A DNA stretch of 64,000 bases from Candidatus Nitrosotalea sinensis (GTDB lineage Archaea; Thermoproteota; Nitrososphaeria; Nitrososphaerales; Nitrosopumilaceae). Of this stretch, positions 32,736 to 41,980 are shown piece by piece; within the stretch, counting starts at the first letter, position 1, and every line of letters begins with the position of its first letter. The DNA lies in NCBI RefSeq assembly GCF_900143675.1, contig NZ_FRFC01000003.1:653561-717560 (forward strand), in the 5' to 3' direction. The notes under the pieces were generated by a model that was not told the origin of the DNA, searched no databases, and saw only the letters and a list, made by a program, of their open reading frames with translations. The translations under genes were made by a program, and so were the position numbers.

Positions 32736-33278
32736 TCACGTTGACTTGACATGCTCGATGAACTTGTCAAATCCGTATCCTACTGCGTCTGAAACTGTAT
32801 TGTCTGGTACAACGTTTATCATCCATGCCAAGAGTCCTGCTGTTTTTACATCTACCACGATATTTGCAATAGTTCCACCATCTTTTTCACCGTGAAAGCC
32901 CCATGTTTTTTCTAATTTTGTGGTCATGGTTGTTCCTTTTAGGTCACCTGAAACAACTTCTACGACATAATCTCCATTTGCATCTGTCTTGCATATTGCC
33001 TGGGTGTCAAAATACAGTCCATTTATGCCTACGTTGATGTCTACAAGCTTTGTACTGTTATCTAGTATCTTGGCATACTTGACATTGTCAGGAAATATTT
33101 GTGGATACTCAGTGACATTTGTTATTGTATTTAGCAGCGATGACTCTGTCACGTCTGAAACTTTTTGTAATGTGATTACCTTGTCTGCATAAGATGATGG
33201 TATAAACGAAAAGACTGTAATTGCTAGTAAGATTATGGAAAATATTGTAATTCTGTGGGAAAGGTTATGTCTTTCCAT
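32736..33278 (-). CDS. exported SRPBCC/START-like protein
   Basis: A 180-residue protein (ATG at 33278). Residues 8-30 are a hydrophobic signal sequence ending YADK. The remainder resembles the SRPBCC helix-grip fold (VTEYPQIFPDNVKYAKI, KLEKTWGFHGEKDGGTIANI and a C-terminal amphipathic helix), known from polyketide cyclase/lipid-transfer proteins. A lipid or hydrophobic ligand outside the cell is plausible. It overlaps the preceding gene by 14 bases. Confidence 0.68.
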   Translation of the reverse strand: MERHNLSHRITIFSIILLAITVFSFIPSSYADKVITLQKVSDVTESSLLNTITNVTEYPQIFPDNVKYAKILDNSTKLVDINVGINGLYFDTQAICKTDANGDYVVEVVSGDLKGTTMTTKLEKTWGFHGEKDGGTIANIVVDVKTAGLLAWMINVVPDNTVSDAVGYGFDKFIEHVKST

Positions 33279-33948
33279 CATTTGACCCTGCCGATGGAAG
33301 TTTGATGTAATCGTCTGGAACTCGGCCATTTTCATCAAATGGGATTGGTTGGTTGGTCATGTTTGCAATGTTTGGATGTTGAATGTACTGGTCATTGAGT
33401 TGTTGGTTTACTGTAACCATCTCCACGTGTCTTATTGCTGCATATTTTGAAAATTCCTGCATCGCATCTTCCCATGTTCCTCCTTTTGCAAGAACTTGTT
33501 GCATGGCAGCGTGACCAGCATCAATTCTTTGTTTGGTAAATGCAAATTCTCCCTGGAATACTTTTTTGGTATCATTTGATGGAACTGTATCTAGAAATCT
33601 CGTGTATGCATTGTCTGAGCTGTTTTGTGATGTCTGTGTCTGAAGTATCTGATATGCTTGGTCCTCTAATTGTTTTGCAATTTGTCTTTGTTGGTCAATG
33701 AGTTTTTGATTTGCTTCCTGGTCTTTCTGGTTCTTTTCTAGTTGGGCTACCTGTTTTTTTGAGTATTCTATTTCACTTAGAATTTTTGCGACAACTGGAT
33801 TGTTTTGCAAGTCTGATCCTGTAATTGTGTGACTTTCAAGCTGGTTTGATGTGTCTGCAAATGCGGAGCTATGTCCTCCAAGATATGATATCATGACAAC
33901 TGAAACTGCTACAAGACTGGCCATTCTTGTGAATCTGCCTGTTTGCAT
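33265..33948 (-). CDS. exported coiled-coil protein
   Basis: A 227-residue protein from the ATG at 33948, which begins a clear signal peptide (MASLVAVSVVMISYLGGHSS, cleavage near AFAD). The ATG codons further upstream are in the divergent promoter and were rejected. A Gln/Lys-rich coiled coil spans about residues 45-105, followed by helical and Asn/Pro-rich segments. No motif was recognised. It is divergent from the MarR regulator gene at 34025. Confidence 0.65.
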   Translation of the reverse strand: MQTGRFTRMASLVAVSVVMISYLGGHSSAFADTSNQLESHTITGSDLQNNPVVAKILSEIEYSKKQVAQLEKNQKDQEANQKLIDQQRQIAKQLEDQAYQILQTQTSQNSSDNAYTRFLDTVPSNDTKKVFQGEFAFTKQRIDAGHAAMQQVLAKGGTWEDAMQEFSKYAAIRHVEMVTVNQQLNDQYIQHPNIANMTNQPIPFDENGRVPDDYIKLPSAGSNDGKT

Positions 33949-33966
33949 GTCAAGTAATTTAACCCC

Positions 33967-34008
33967 TTGGTATATAACTATTGGTGTACCAATCATTTGT
34001 ATACCAGT
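33967..34008. promoter_or_regulatory. shared divergent promoter with TTGGT/ACCAA dyads
   Basis: TTGGTATATAAC (33967-33978) contains a TATA box for the minus-strand gene starting at 33948. TTGGTGTACCAA (33981-33992) is a palindrome with 5-base arms. TGTATACCAG (33999-34008) is a TATA-like element for the MarR gene starting at 34025. The central palindrome would let MarR control both directions. Resemblance to the TGGTAT dyads near 16.5 kb is noted. Confidence 0.5.
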
Positions 34009-34024
34009 GAGTCTACTGTATATC

Positions 34025-34498
34025 ATGCGTAAATTAGATCTAAATGAGAGCGTAGGCACGCTGATAGCGCTTACTGCAAAATCTCAGGAGCGCCTGGCAG
34101 AGATTGAGATGAAAAAGCAGCTAGGGTTAACACCTGCCCAGTGGAAAGTGATTCTTGTACTAAATATCACAGATGGGCTGACCCAAAAGGAGATTGCAGA
34201 AAAAATTAGTATTGATGGAAGTACATTGGTACCTGTGCTAGATAAGATGGAAAAAGAGGGCCTGGTAGAAAGGCGCGCTGATGCTAAAGATAGGAGAAAC
34301 AATAGAATATTTCTGACTCGAAAATCTGAATCTACTGTTGATTCTATAACATCGATAATCATTCAGTTGCGCAAGAAGGTGTATTCTGGAATACCTGAAT
34401 CTGAAATTGACTCTGCTAAAAACGTAGTAAAATCTATGATGAAAAATATAGAATCAGAACTAAATAAAATAAAAACCTCAAAGGGTAATATGTCATGA
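34025..34498 (+). CDS. MarR-family transcription regulator
   Basis: A 157-residue regulator from the ATG at 34025. The wHTH spans residues about 45-105 (TPAQWKVILVLNITDGLTQK, EIAEKISIDGSTLVPVLDKM, EKEGLVERRADAKDRRNNRI), a textbook MarR recognition helix and wing; flanking helices make the dimer. It overlaps the next gene by four bases (ATGA), so it may control an exported protein in its own operon. The divergent intergenic palindrome is a natural operator. Confidence 0.88.
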   Translation: MRKLDLNESVGTLIALTAKSQERLAEIEMKKQLGLTPAQWKVILVLNITDGLTQKEIAEKISIDGSTLVPVLDKMEKEGLVERRADAKDRRNNRIFLTRKSESTVDSITSIIIQLRKKVYSGIPESEIDSAKNVVKSMMKNIESELNKIKTSKGNMS

Positions 34499-35718
34499 TG
34501 ATATCGGAAACAAAATTTTTCTTTGTCTTGCTTCTCTTACCGGTATCACTTGCATTTGCTGAACCTGCAGTACCTGGAACTGTTTTAACTTTTTACATAA
34601 ATGACATAAACTTGTCAACTGATCATCGCGCTGTGATGACCATACCTACATCAGGTCTTGTTGATTTTACAATAAATGGAGTTTCAGTATCTGGACCTGA
34701 TGCAATGGTTGAGACTGGAATAGATACTGGAGTATTTCAAGTACAATTGACATTACCTGATTCTGTAAATGGCAAACCACTAAAAGATGGCGATGTTGTT
34801 TTGATGACATATCATCAAAGAGCAGATTACTCTGGAAATCCCACTGATGTAACTCAATCTGTGGTTCTCACAAGCACTCCGTCAAGTCCTGTATCAAGCT
34901 CGTCATCAAATGTGAGAATAGGTCAATACTTTAAACTCCAACTGTATGCTCCAAACTATAATCTTGATTCGTTTACTCCTGATGATATACCGCTTGATAT
35001 GGTTGAGGTGCACATGGGTGGAGTGCAAACTACACTTGCAGATAGTTCGTTTCAAGTAAATCCGTATACTATGAGGGAGACTGGTCCGAATACTGATACC
35101 TTTGAGGTAAATGTCAAGATACCAAAATCAATTGTTGGGTTTCCAGTAGAGATGGGCTCTACCATAGAATTTAGATTCAAGGATCCTTCTATGCCTTCAA
35201 GTGTATTTGTCACTGTTGGCGGTACGAGTTCTAACTATGGCTCAAGCTATGGGGGAACATCACCGCCTCTTGTGCTTCCTTCAATGACATTTTATTCAAC
35301 AAATTCTGTAGGTGTCAAGGTAAACTATACCAACTCTGCACTATTGTCTGGCTTGCAGTCACCTGTATGCAGTCCGCCATCTGGTTCATTTTTCATGACA
35401 GGTGCCACTACAGTTACATGTGCTGCTAGGGACGCAAATGGAAATTCAGTGATAAAGACATTTACCGTAAATGTAGTACAAAGTCAAAACAAGATTCCAT
35501 CCTGGACTAAAAAAACAGTAAAGTCTTGGTGTGCAGGTGATACCACTGACGACCAACTGTCATCTAGCTTGCAGTATCTTGTAATGCGTGGAATAATGAG
35601 TGTCCAAGGTGACTCTAACTTGGGTTCAAGTCCTGACAAGACAACATTGTGTTTGTGGTCTGATAACAAGGTGTCTGACTCGGATGCTGCAAATTCTCTT
35701 TATCTGCTGTCAAAGTAA
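34495..35718 (+). CDS. secreted HYR/beta-domain protein
   Basis: A 407-residue exported protein: signal peptide residues 1-22 (ending AFAE). Two related beta domains (about 25-125 and 140-245; both have an ETG..T..F pattern, METGIDTGVFQVQL and RETGPNTDTFEVNV) are followed by an HYR-like domain (about 260-335, CSPPSGSFFMTGATTVTCAA) and a helical tail with two Cys (VKSWCAGDTTDDQLSSSLQY). An adhesive or surface role is likely. It is translationally coupled to marR. Confidence 0.72.
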   Translation: MMISETKFFFVLLLLPVSLAFAEPAVPGTVLTFYINDINLSTDHRAVMTIPTSGLVDFTINGVSVSGPDAMVETGIDTGVFQVQLTLPDSVNGKPLKDGDVVLMTYHQRADYSGNPTDVTQSVVLTSTPSSPVSSSSSNVRIGQYFKLQLYAPNYNLDSFTPDDIPLDMVEVHMGGVQTTLADSSFQVNPYTMRETGPNTDTFEVNVKIPKSIVGFPVEMGSTIEFRFKDPSMPSSVFVTVGGTSSNYGSSYGGTSPPLVLPSMTFYSTNSVGVKVNYTNSALLSGLQSPVCSPPSGSFFMTGATTVTCAARDANGNSVIKTFTVNVVQSQNKIPSWTKKTVKSWCAGDTTDDQLSSSLQYLVMRGIMSVQGDSNLGSSPDKTTLCLWSDNKVSDSDAANSLYLLSK

Positions 35719-35751
35719 AAACTTAATTTCAGACAAGTAGGAGTTTATTTT

Positions 35752-36204
35752 ATGAAAGCTACTTTTGGTGCTGGCTGCTTTTGGTGCATTGAGCATGTAT
35801 TTAGAAAAAAAGGAATAACATCTACAACTGTTGGATACATGGGAGGAAAGACTGTAAATCCTACATATGAGGATGTGTGTACTGATACTACAGGTCATGC
35901 TGAAGTAATTCAAGTAGAATACGATCCGTCCAAAATTACATATGGAGAAATTTTGGATATTTTCTGGAATAATCATGATCCTACAACTCTCAATAGGCAG
36001 GGTCCTGATGTTGGAACACAGTACAGGTCTGCAATTTTTTGTCACACGCCAGAACAGGAAAAAGAGGCAAACAAATCAAAAGATGAATTGGAAAAATCAG
36101 GAAAATTTGGCAGAAAGATTGTAACTGAAATTACTCCTGCAAAAGAATTCTACAAGGCAGAAGAATATCACCAGAAATACTATGAAAAATGTGGAATTGT
36201 ATGA
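35752..36204 (+). CDS. msrA: peptide methionine sulfoxide reductase MsrA
   Basis: A 150-residue enzyme that reduces Met-S-sulfoxide in proteins. The catalytic Cys9 is in GCFWC (8-12). [32 protein letters not shown] and [20 protein letters not shown] are all canonical. The resolving Cys is probably the one near the C-terminus (EKCGIV). No MsrB is adjacent. The many Met-rich exported proteins in this window would be substrates of this repair chemistry only if made inside the cell, where MsrA lacks a signal peptide. Confidence 0.95.
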   Translation: MKATFGAGCFWCIEHVFRKKGITSTTVGYMGGKTVNPTYEDVCTDTTGHAEVIQVEYDPSKITYGEILDIFWNNHDPTTLNRQGPDVGTQYRSAIFCHTPEQEKEANKSKDELEKSGKFGRKIVTEITPAKEFYKAEEYHQKYYEKCGIV

Positions 36205-36263
36205 AATCGAAATAATTTGTTGGTAGATTTGTTTTATAACTGGCAATGGGGTTTGGTTATTAA

Positions 36264-36458
36264 TTGAAAGCAAAGGAGATTGCACGGCTTGTATTTTTCT
36301 TTGGATTAATCGGGCTTGGGGCATTTATCTTTCTGAATTTGGACTTGGCACATCGCAAAAGAGACATGTACATACTGTTTGCATTGTCTATCATTTCTTT
36401 CATATCTGGGTGGGTTGGGCTTTTTCGCTACTCTAGATTTTGGAATATGCTTGAATAA
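36264..36458 (+). CDS. small two-helix membrane protein
   Basis: A 64-residue protein from a TTG start, with helices at about 7-25 and 36-55 and basic residues between and at the start (HRKRD). It follows msrA by 59 bases. The family was not recognised. Confidence 0.5.
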   Translation: MKAKEIARLVFFFGLIGLGAFIFLNLDLAHRKRDMYILFALSIISFISGWVGLFRYSRFWNMLE

Positions 36459-36569
36459 TTTGATAAAAAGTGGTCTTTTTCTATAAAAATGACATTTAAT
36501 ATATCATGAGAAATATTTTTTGACATAAATTCTTAAATAATTTAAAATTGTAATATGTATGTGATCGTA

Positions 36570-36690
36570 AAGTCACTCTTGATGGCTTGACGACGCGTGG
36601 TCCGGCAGGAATCTTTAGCGAATGCACGCAATGGCGTTGATTCCAAAGGAGGTAATCTCCAAGCATCCTGCATTAGAGGGCCACGCCACT
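36570..36690 (+). ncRNA. candidate structured noncoding RNA with three-way junction
   Basis: The region is GC-richer than its surroundings and folds by eye into a three-way junction: P1 GCGTGGTCC (36595-36603) with GGGCCACGC (36678-36686), 9 bp; P1b GCAGGA (36605-36610) with TCCTGC (36666-36671), 6 bp; P2 GAAT/ACGC (36620-36629) with GCGT/ATTC (36634-36643); P3 GGAG (36648-36651) with CTCC (36657-36660). A TATA-like CTTAAATAATTTAAAA lies at about 36532-36545. It is not a tRNA (no T loop) and not a 5S rRNA. The 5' and 3' ends and the strand are estimated. Confidence 0.5.
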
Positions 36691-37213
36691 ACATTCTATT
36701 CTTCTTTGGCCCGACTTTCTTTTGAAATATTATGATGGCAAGTATTATGCCGCCTGCTCCGGCAAGCCCAGCTATTATCAAGTATGTGAACATGTTCATG
36801 TAAAAGTTGAGTACGCTCATGTTAAATGCATATGATAGGATTCCACCATTTTTGAAATCTACAAGATCAACGCGTATCACATGATTTCCGGATTCTTTGA
36901 AAGTGTAATCTAAATCCCATTTGCCGGAACTGTGGTCTGAGGATGGAAATGAACTGACAATATCATCATTATAGTATATCTTGGCTCCCATTCTGAAATT
37001 ATCTACCGGGTTTTCGTTTTCGTCAAGTACTAGGAAATGAATGGTTGTTATCTTTCCAACTTCTGGTACAGGAGGAGTTGTTTCTATTTTGATTTCATAG
37101 TCTCCAATTCTTGTAGAATCTGTGCTAAATGGAGGATGATTTACTTCGTATACTCCTAACACTACAAAAAAACCCAGATAAATTGGAAGGAAAATGAAGA
37201 ATCGTTTTCGCAC
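36689..37213 (-). CDS. membrane-anchored extracellular beta-domain protein
   Basis: A 174-residue protein: an N-terminal anchor helix (about 5-22), an extracellular beta-sandwich of about 100 residues (VPEVGKITTIHFLVLDENEN, VDNFRMGAKIYYNDDIV), and a C-terminal helix (about 143-164) with a Lys-rich tail. The domain resembles YtkA/CopC-like immunoglobulin folds, but no metal ligands are evident. Function unknown. Confidence 0.65.
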   Translation of the reverse strand: MRKRFFIFLPIYLGFFVVLGVYEVNHPPFSTDSTRIGDYEIKIETTPPVPEVGKITTIHFLVLDENENPVDNFRMGAKIYYNDDIVSSFPSSDHSSGKWDLDYTFKESGNHVIRVDLVDFKNGGILSYAFNMSVLNFYMNMFTYLIIAGLAGAGGIILAIIIFQKKVGPKKNRM

Positions 37214-37344
37214 ATGTATCCAGAGAATGTTTTACTATATTACATTGACTGTATTTGTCAAAATGGAAAAATGCATCATGCGTAGATGTTCATTTGAGAT
37301 TCTTCGAGAGACTAATAAACAATGTATGATCTCCAGTAGATGAA

Positions 37345-38772
37345 TTGGTACCAAAGAAAGTAATCTTGGTTGCTGTCTTGGCAGTTTTTGTTATCGTGTA
37401 TGCAGTCACAAGTCTTGAAAATAATTCACGCATGCAGGATGTTTTTGTATCTGTAAACAAGAATCCGTATGTAACAGAATATTCTCTGCCTCAAGATTCT
37501 GCACCAAATGGTCTTGTTGTTGCTCAAAACGGCATAGTTTGGGTTGCTGCAAAAAATGCCACACTCTATTCTATAAATCCGTCTAATGGTGTGGTATCTA
37601 GTCACCAAATCAGGTCTGATGTTATTCCATATGAGAATGCAAGGGTTAATGCAACGATGGTCTGGACTATGCTTGAATATGATGGCAAGATATGGTTCTC
37701 GCCATACGGAGGAGAGGCATTGTGGGGGTTTGATCCAATAAAAAATGACTATTATACAATCAAGCCAGAATCTGGGACTCCATTTCAAATGAAATCACAT
37801 GATGGTAAAATCTGGTACACGACACTTCGTGGAAATACTGTTGGTGTTCTTGGCAAGACAGAAAATGGAACATACAAAATATCAGAGTTTCATACTGGGA
37901 ATGATACTGGACCTGCTGGTTTGTTCTTGTTTGGTAATTCTCTCTGGATAGCAAATGTCAAATCACAAAATGTTGTACAATATGCCATCAGTCAAAAGGG
38001 AGATGCTGTACAAAATATTTCTGTGTTGCGTAAAATTCCGCAAGATAATTCATCTTTGTTTTCTTCACCTACTGATCTGCATGTAAATAACAACACTGTG
38101 TGGCTTACTGAGCATGGAACAAGCTTTCTGGCAAGTTATGATATCGGCAATGGTATAGTTACAAGATATCCAACATCGCAAAATACTTTTCACACTACAA
38201 CTTTGCCATTTTGGATTCGTAGTACAAACCAATCAAATATCTTGTGGTTCAATGAACATGAAGGAAATAAGATTGGAAGACTTGATGTCTCAAACAAGAC
38301 TCTAACAGAATATGAAATTCCATCTTTGCCAAATGACGGATATCTTACATATCCTCTAAATATTGCTCAAGACCAGCACGATGAAAAAATTTTGTGGTTC
38401 TCTGAATGGAATACTGATAAAATTGGGATGATAAATGGACATGCATCACTCCCATTTGAGATAAATCTTAATGCAACTCATGTTGTGGTTGACAAAAACA
38501 GGAATGCCGTAATAGAAATGACTATACCTGCAAGCAAGAACCCTGAAACCCTTGTTCTTAATGCATCAAGCACAATAACTCCCACTGCGGAACTGGGAAA
38601 TCTCACGGTGAAATTTTTGCCAAATATGGTAAACACGTCTCATGATAATGTCATAAGCATACTTGTTACAAATGGTGGGGTTGCGCCTGGGGACTATACA
38701 CTGGGTTTGAGTGCCTCTGACGGGCTTGTGACAAGCACAAAATTTGTGGGCTTGACTGTGTATGACAAATAA
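37345..38772 (+). CDS. membrane-anchored Vgb-type beta-propeller
   Basis: A 475-residue protein from a TTG start. An N-terminal hydrophobic anchor (residues 5-24) precedes propeller repeats like those of virginiamycin B lyase: GIVWVAAKNATLYSI, GKIWFSPYGGEALWGF, GKIWYTTLRGNTVGVL, NTVWLTEHGTSFLASY, ILWFNEHEGNKIGRLD, ILWFSEWNTDKIGMI. A C-terminal beta domain (about 390-475) follows. The same kind of repeats occurs in the 17147-20062 fusion. These extracellular propellers probably bind ligands and need not be lyases. Confidence 0.8.
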   Translation: MVPKKVILVAVLAVFVIVYAVTSLENNSRMQDVFVSVNKNPYVTEYSLPQDSAPNGLVVAQNGIVWVAAKNATLYSINPSNGVVSSHQIRSDVIPYENARVNATMVWTMLEYDGKIWFSPYGGEALWGFDPIKNDYYTIKPESGTPFQMKSHDGKIWYTTLRGNTVGVLGKTENGTYKISEFHTGNDTGPAGLFLFGNSLWIANVKSQNVVQYAISQKGDAVQNISVLRKIPQDNSSLFSSPTDLHVNNNTVWLTEHGTSFLASYDIGNGIVTRYPTSQNTFHTTTLPFWIRSTNQSNILWFNEHEGNKIGRLDVSNKTLTEYEIPSLPNDGYLTYPLNIAQDQHDEKILWFSEWNTDKIGMINGHASLPFEINLNATHVVVDKNRNAVIEMTIPASKNPETLVLNASSTITPTAELGNLTVKFLPNMVNTSHDNVISILVTNGGVAPGDYTLGLSASDGLVTSTKFVGLTVYDK

Positions 38773-38776
38773 TTTG

Positions 38777-39127
38777 TTATTTTTCAAAAAACTGGCTAGT
38801 GACTATATGGTTTCCTAGTGCGTACTGTTTTATTTCTGAAAATTCAAACTCTTCTATGATGAAATGTATGTAATCTTCCTTGTACTGTGGAAGGGGTATC
38901 ATCTTTTTTGTCTGCTTGTCCTCGTGGTATTCTATGTCTGGCCCTTTTCCAAGCAAATTGGTACACATGTCTTTTAATTGATTGATTGTAAATTCATTTA
39001 GGAGAAAATATTTGCTTGAAAGTTCTTTGTAAAACTTTTTTTCTGATTCCTCTAATTCCTTTTTTATCTTGACAATGTCCGATCTTCTGTTGTCGTCATT
39101 TGAATTCTCGTCTGAACTGGATTGCAT
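38777..39127 (-). CDS. hypothetical acidic protein
   Basis: A 116-residue protein: a Ser/Asp/Asn-rich start, a coiled coil (about 20-45, KIKKELEESEKKFYKELSSK), then a mixed domain with one Cys (DMCTNLLGKGPDIEYHEDKQ). The N-terminal ATG at 39127 was chosen. It is convergent with the propeller gene, five bases apart. No family was recognised. Confidence 0.55.
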   Translation of the reverse strand: MQSSSDENSNDDNRRSDIVKIKKELEESEKKFYKELSSKYFLLNEFTINQLKDMCTNLLGKGPDIEYHEDKQTKKMIPLPQYKEDYIHFIIEEFEFSEIKQYALGNHIVTSQFFEK

Positions 39128-39192
39128 TTTATCTTAGAACATTTTTCTCCAAAATATATATCATGAAAATTTTTCCAACTCAATTGATGTTA

Positions 39193-39426
39193 CTATGGGC
39201 AATAATCTAGTTTTACTCCGTCATTGCTTGCATCCAAACAAACTTGTTTTACTTCTTGGCTGTTGAGAAACTCTGTGGTGTATCCATGAAAGGTTGGCAT
39301 GCTGGAATAGATCTGTGAAATATCTCCTACAAATATCACTGGCGTGTATTCTGCCCATGCAAAAACTTGGGTTATTCCCAAAATGACAAAAGCAGAGAAT
39401 ATTGGGATGAGATAATTTTTCTTCAT
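39193..39426 (-). CDS. small exported protein
   Basis: A 77-residue secreted protein from the ATG at 39426; the upstream extension would be Cys-rich and unlikely. The signal peptide spans residues 4-24 (cleavage near AWAEY). The mature part has two Cys (QVCLDASNDGVKLDYCP) likely in a disulfide. Function unknown. Confidence 0.55.
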   Translation of the reverse strand: MKKNYLIPIFSAFVILGITQVFAWAEYTPVIFVGDISQIYSSMPTFHGYTTEFLNSQEVKQVCLDASNDGVKLDYCP

Positions 39427-39619
39427 GATCTTGTAACAGTCACATCTGTAGAAAACATTTACTTTGAGAATCTGGCAGGAAATTGCTTGGGTGGATACAT
39501 CGATCAAATGTATGATCGATTATGTCCTGTCTTGGAGGTGTACTGTAAGATCTTTTACCCTTCAAGTCACGGTATTTGTGTAAGTGGTTATATATGGCAC
39601 CTCTTTATAACCTATTTAA

Positions 39620-40180
39620 ATGCCGCAAACAAAACCGATTGTGGACATCGTAAACGTAGTCGCATCCGCTTCTGTAGACCAAAAAATTGATCTTGTGGCA
39701 ATTACAAAAGAATTCCCTGATGTTGAATATCATCCTGAACAATTTCCAGGTCTAGTCTTTAGATTAAAATCTCCAAAGACTGCTACATTGATTTTCAGCT
39801 CCGGTAAAATGGTTTGTACTGGATCAAAATCTGAAGAGGCTGCAGTAAATGCAGTAAATACCGTAGTACAACGACTCCGAAAAGGCAAGATAAAAATAAA
39901 AAAGAATCCAGAAATTACAATCCAAAACATTGTGGCTTCTGTCAGTCTAGGTGGAAAGGTACACTTGGAAAAGGCAGCACGAAGTCTTCCAAGAAGTATG
40001 TATGAACCGGAACAATTTCCTGGTTTGATACACAGAATGCTTGATCCGCGCTCTGTCGTTCTAATCTTTGCCTCTGGAAAATTAGTTTGTACTGGAACAA
40101 AGAAAGAGGCCGAAGTCTACCGAGCTGTACACAATCTTCACACACTACTAGAAGAAAAGAAATTGATGGAATACGAATAA
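39620..40180 (+). CDS. tbp: TATA-box-binding protein (TBP)
   Basis: A 186-residue general transcription factor made of two direct repeats of the TBP fold: repeat 1 at about 10-92 (FPGLVFRLKSPKTATLIFSS, GKMVCTG) and repeat 2 at about 98-180 (FPGLIHRMLDPRSVVLIFAS, GKLVCTG). It bends TATA boxes and recruits TFB to start transcription. Its own promoter contains TTATATATGG and CTTTATAACC upstream of the ATG at 39620. Acidic C-terminus (LMEYE) as in other archaeal TBPs. Confidence 0.97.
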   Translation: MPQTKPIVDIVNVVASASVDQKIDLVAITKEFPDVEYHPEQFPGLVFRLKSPKTATLIFSSGKMVCTGSKSEEAAVNAVNTVVQRLRKGKIKIKKNPEITIQNIVASVSLGGKVHLEKAARSLPRSMYEPEQFPGLIHRMLDPRSVVLIFASGKLVCTGTKKEAEVYRAVHNLHTLLEEKKLMEYE

Positions 40181-40216
40181 TCGTAAAACCATTCTCTAAA
40201 TTTTTATATTATAAAT

Positions 40217-41710
40217 TTATGATGCAGATTTTTTGTCATGTCTTTTTTGTATGATGCTTCCGCCAAATGATATCACAAGATTGATTCCTAGTGATATTAC
40301 TGCTATGTATAGAGGACCAAGTGGTGTCTTTAACAGAGATGATGTAAGCTGGCCGAAATTATTTGCCATCTCTACCATGAGTATGCCTGATACAATACCA
40401 GCTGCCAATCCTGTGATTAATGGCGTTTTTTTGAGAACTTTGGTATACAGTCCAAAAAGTACTGCAGGCAGTATCTGTACAATGAGTATGCCTCCAAGTA
40501 ACTGTAATGAAATTGCATAGGTTGCAGGAACTGAAAATACAAACCCCAGTGCAACAAATTTGAATATGGTTGAAGATAGTTTTGTTATCTTGATTTCGGA
40601 CTTGTCTGACAAGTTTGGCTTTATCTCCTTGACTATGTTTCTTGTAAGGAGATTTGCTTGAGCCATTGCCATTATTGCTGCAGGAACAAGGCCGCCTACA
40701 AAAATCCCGAGCAATGCAACACCTGAGAACCAGCCAGGAAGTGAGTACAAAATAAGCGATGGCACTACTAGTATTCCTCTTGAGCTTTCTGGAAAACTAG
40801 ACAAGAATTTCATTGCATCAGGTACTGCGTATACCAATATGCCCATGAGTGCAAGTATTGCAAGTCCAACTCCGTAAAGTGGCAAGAGTGCGGTACTGCT
40901 GCGGAGTTTGTGGGCACTTTGAGCACTCAAAACTCCGTTTATTGCATGTGGGTATAGGTAAAGTGCCAGGGCGCTGCCAAGTATTAGTGTAGCATATGCT
41001 GGAACCAAATTTTCTGGTAATGTGACATAACTGCTACTTGCAGCCTTGAATGCATTTCCAAATCCACCTATGCTTATTGGGACAATCACAATCACTGCAA
41101 TTACTGTTATCCATACCAGTATGTCTTTGAATATGGCAGTAAGTGTGGCACCACGAAGTCCACTTGTATAAGTAAATGCTGCTAAAATTATGAATGCAAT
41201 CAATAGTGATATTTCTTGTACCATCTGAGAGTTGGCATATCCTGCAAGCATCACGGTAAGGACTGACTGCATGCCAACTATCTGGAGAGCAATGTATGGT
41301 AATTCTGCAACGATGCCTGTAACTGCAATCATTATTGCAAGCGTCCTGCTGTTGAACTTGTCTTTTACAAAATCTGATGCTGTAATGTATCCCTTCTCAC
41401 GTGAGAGTGTCCAGAGTTTTGGCATTGTCACAAGTGCCACGGCAAAAGTCAACATGACGTATGGTATGGCAAAAAAATACAGTGATCCTTTTGCAAATAC
41501 TCCTGACGGGATTGCAACAAAGCTATAAGCTGTATAAAGATCTGCCCCAATCAAAAAGAAGACAAGAGCGGTACCAAGTTTTCTTCCTGCTAGTGACCAC
41601 TCGTGAACATGGTTTAGGTCTCCCCTTCTCCAATATTTGCCATAAAATCCTAGGCCTATAAAGACTGCAAATAATGCTACAAATACAACTATGACATCTG
41701 TGGATATCAT
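40217..41710 (-). CDS. sodium:solute symporter family transporter
   Basis: A 497-residue protein with about 13 helices of the SSS/LeuT fold ([40 protein letters not shown]). It couples Na+ to uptake of a small solute such as an organic acid, amino acid or urea. The start overlaps the stop of a 66-residue DUF3311 protein by four bases, the usual arrangement of SSS transporters with this accessory subunit. The substrate is not clear from sequence. Confidence 0.88.
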   Translation of the reverse strand: MISTDVIVVFVALFAVFIGLGFYGKYWRRGDLNHVHEWSLAGRKLGTALVFFLIGADLYTAYSFVAIPSGVFAKGSLYFFAIPYVMLTFAVALVTMPKLWTLSREKGYITASDFVKDKFNSRTLAIMIAVTGIVAELPYIALQIVGMQSVLTVMLAGYANSQMVQEISLLIAFIILAAFTYTSGLRGATLTAIFKDILVWITVIAVIVIVPISIGGFGNAFKAASSSYVTLPENLVPAYATLILGSALALYLYPHAINGVLSAQSAHKLRSSTALLPLYGVGLAILALMGILVYAVPDAMKFLSSFPESSRGILVVPSLILYSLPGWFSGVALLGIFVGGLVPAAIMAMAQANLLTRNIVKEIKPNLSDKSEIKITKLSSTIFKFVALGFVFSVPATYAISLQLLGGILIVQILPAVLFGLYTKVLKKTPLITGLAAGIVSGILMVEMANNFGQLTSSLLKTPLGPLYIAVISLGINLVISFGGSIIQKRHDKKSAS

Positions 41711-41907
41711 GATTTTTTCTCCGTTATTCTAGAATATGCAAAATAAAATCCCGTACATGCAAAGAGCCAGATTGTTTGGAACCAATAGAAGAATGGTAAC
41801 CCAAATAATTCTGGGTCGTCCCTGTTGTATATTGGAACTCCCAAGTTTACAAACGATGGTATCAGGATGAGTAGTGCTAAGGTGATGTATTTGGTTCTGG
41901 TTGACAT
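41707..41907 (-). CDS. DUF3311 small membrane subunit of the symporter
   Basis: A 66-residue protein with two helices (about 6-24 and 35-58) and the family pattern [20 protein letters not shown]. It overlaps the SSS gene by four bases, so both are made together. DUF3311 proteins regularly pair with SSS permeases and are thought to be a small subunit. Confidence 0.8.
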   Translation of the reverse strand: MSTRTKYITLALLILIPSFVNLGVPIYNRDDPELFGLPFFYWFQTIWLFACTGFYFAYSRITEKKS

Positions 41908-41980
41908 CTTTCTCTTGAACTAGGTCGTAAAAATATAAGCATTGAGAATTATTCTAATACGACAATCACTATATTGTACC

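Noticed and set aside
33851..34024. Longer MarR start
   Set aside because: The extension runs through the divergent gene's signal peptide and promoter; the typical MarR N-terminus begins at 34025.
36595..36686. tRNA-like or 5S rRNA-like element
   Set aside because: The closing stem resembles an acceptor stem, but there is no T-loop motif (GGTTCRA) or D-loop pattern, and 5S rRNA features and length are missing.
37263..37343. 26-residue frame upstream of the beta-propeller gene
   Set aside because: Short, Cys/Arg-rich, no ribosome site or family resemblance; more likely leader DNA.
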